Of a DNA stretch of 64,000 nt, positions 63,689 to 64,000 are shown in pieces; the stretch's first letter is position 1; each line of letters opens with the position of its first letter. A program made the position numbers and the translations under genes. The stretch is from DATBGO01 sp036558005. GTDB lineage: Bacteria; Actinomycetota; Actinomycetes; Streptosporangiales; Streptosporangiaceae. The stretch is from the NCBI GenBank assembly GCA_036558005.1, contig DATBGO010000059.1, forward strand, positions 1 to 64,000. The letters run 5' to 3'. The notes under the pieces are model-generated. The model was not told where the DNA came from, did not search any database, and saw nothing but the letters and a program-made list of their open reading frames with translations.

Positions 63689-64000
63689 ATGGCTGCGTCC
63701 GGCGAACGGCGTGATAGTGAAAGGCCTAATACTTTAGTCCCGGTCGTGTGCTGTGTAGACGATCGCTTCGCCACACCGCTCTGCGTCCTGATGGAATCAA
63801 TTGCCGCCGCGCGACCCGCCGGCGCTCCAGAGATGCTGATGATCGTCATTAATGACGATCTGAGCGAGGCCGGGCGCCACGCCATTATGAAACACGCCGA
63901 GCTGCTATCCTTCGAGCTGCAACTGCGTACGGCGCCACCGCCCAGCTCCCTGTTTCCTCAGTTCCGGTGGGACAGTAACGTCACCTACACGCGCCTGGCG
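63689..64000 (+). CDS. GT8-like glycosyltransferase, N-terminal part
   Basis: An open frame of 104 codons that runs off the window. ATG 63689 has CAGGAG 7 bases upstream. The product begins with a short polar region, then VPVVCCVDDRFATPLCVL and LMIVINDDLSEAGRHAI, and NVTYTRLA at the edge. This is the start of the GT-A fold seen in family 8 glycosyltransferases (general stress protein A/LgtC-like). The metal-binding DxD and the rest lie beyond the window. Codon use is somewhat less GC-biased than that of its neighbours. Confidence 0.65.
   Translation, partial: MAASGERRDSERPNTLVPVVCCVDDRFATPLCVLMESIAAARPAGAPEMLMIVINDDLSEAGRHAIMKHAELLSFELQLRTAPPPSSLFPQFRWDSNVTYTRLA

Overview
This is a 64 kb piece of a very GC-rich actinomycete chromosome. 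GTG starts are frequent, and the gene families present are typical of Streptomyces and Streptosporangiales-type genomes: AfsR/SARP regulators with NB-ARC domains, DUF574 methyltransferases, DHA2 drug exporters and a CU044_5270-type anti-sigma partner. A member of the Streptosporangiales or a close relative seems likely, but the window contains no rRNA or other marker that fixes the genus. I see no rRNA, tRNA, CRISPR array, insertion sequence or transposase.

Layout. 1-3,300 is a lower-GC segment with an incomplete unknown gene, a P-loop ATPase and a frameshifted remnant; it looks like an acquired or decaying island. 3,300-6,300 holds a DUF574 methyltransferase tail, its small partner, a peptide-type ABC binding lipoprotein and an unknown gene. 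6,400-22,540 is rich in regulators: an SDR and a DHA2 exporter divergent from a large AfsR-like regulator, a FrnE-type DsbA, a small HTH protein behind a perfect 44-bp palindrome, a secreted GH5-like enzyme, a second AfsR-like regulator, an ArsR-like regulator, two broken genes, and a TetR gene divergent from a class C beta-lactamase-like hydrolase across three copies of one operator. 22,680-30,930 holds a secreted S53 peptidase, an unknown secreted protein, an rRNA/tRNA methyltransferase, and a methyltransferase / class V aminotransferase / zinc-ribbon operon.

30,978-41,312 is a complete xylo-oligosaccharide locus. A binding protein, two permeases and a CE7 esterase read left; a LacI regulator, a GH3 glycosidase and xylose isomerase read right; a secreted GH10 xylanase lies beyond. 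Short CGAAA-NN-TTTCG palindromes occur both between the divergent operons and in front of the xylanase, which suggests one LacI regulon. Xylanase would cut xylan outside the cell, the ABC system would import the fragments, and the esterase, GH3 enzyme and isomerase would convert them to xylulose.

42,067-45,515 is a compact class II lanthipeptide locus: a 54-residue precursor with a 19-residue Ser/Thr/Cys core after a GG site, then a LanM synthetase. No LanT protease-transporter or immunity gene lies nearby, and three 22-bp repeats separate the two genes. This is the strongest candidate for an undescribed product.

45,690-60,990 is ordinary accessory metabolism (VOC proteins, AraC, aldo-keto reductase, exporter, acyl-CoA ligase, Rieske oxygenase, M20 peptidase, DUF899, ECF sigma factor with partner, acetamidase). 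Interspersed are a DUF2182 gene with an in-frame stop, a hydrolase fragment and an internally deleted cysteine synthase. 61,150-64,000 carries a run of unknown membrane, secreted and lipoprotein genes, and the start of a GT8-like glycosyltransferase cut by the window edge.

A recurring theme is gene decay: eight genes are truncated, internally deleted, frameshifted or interrupted by a stop.
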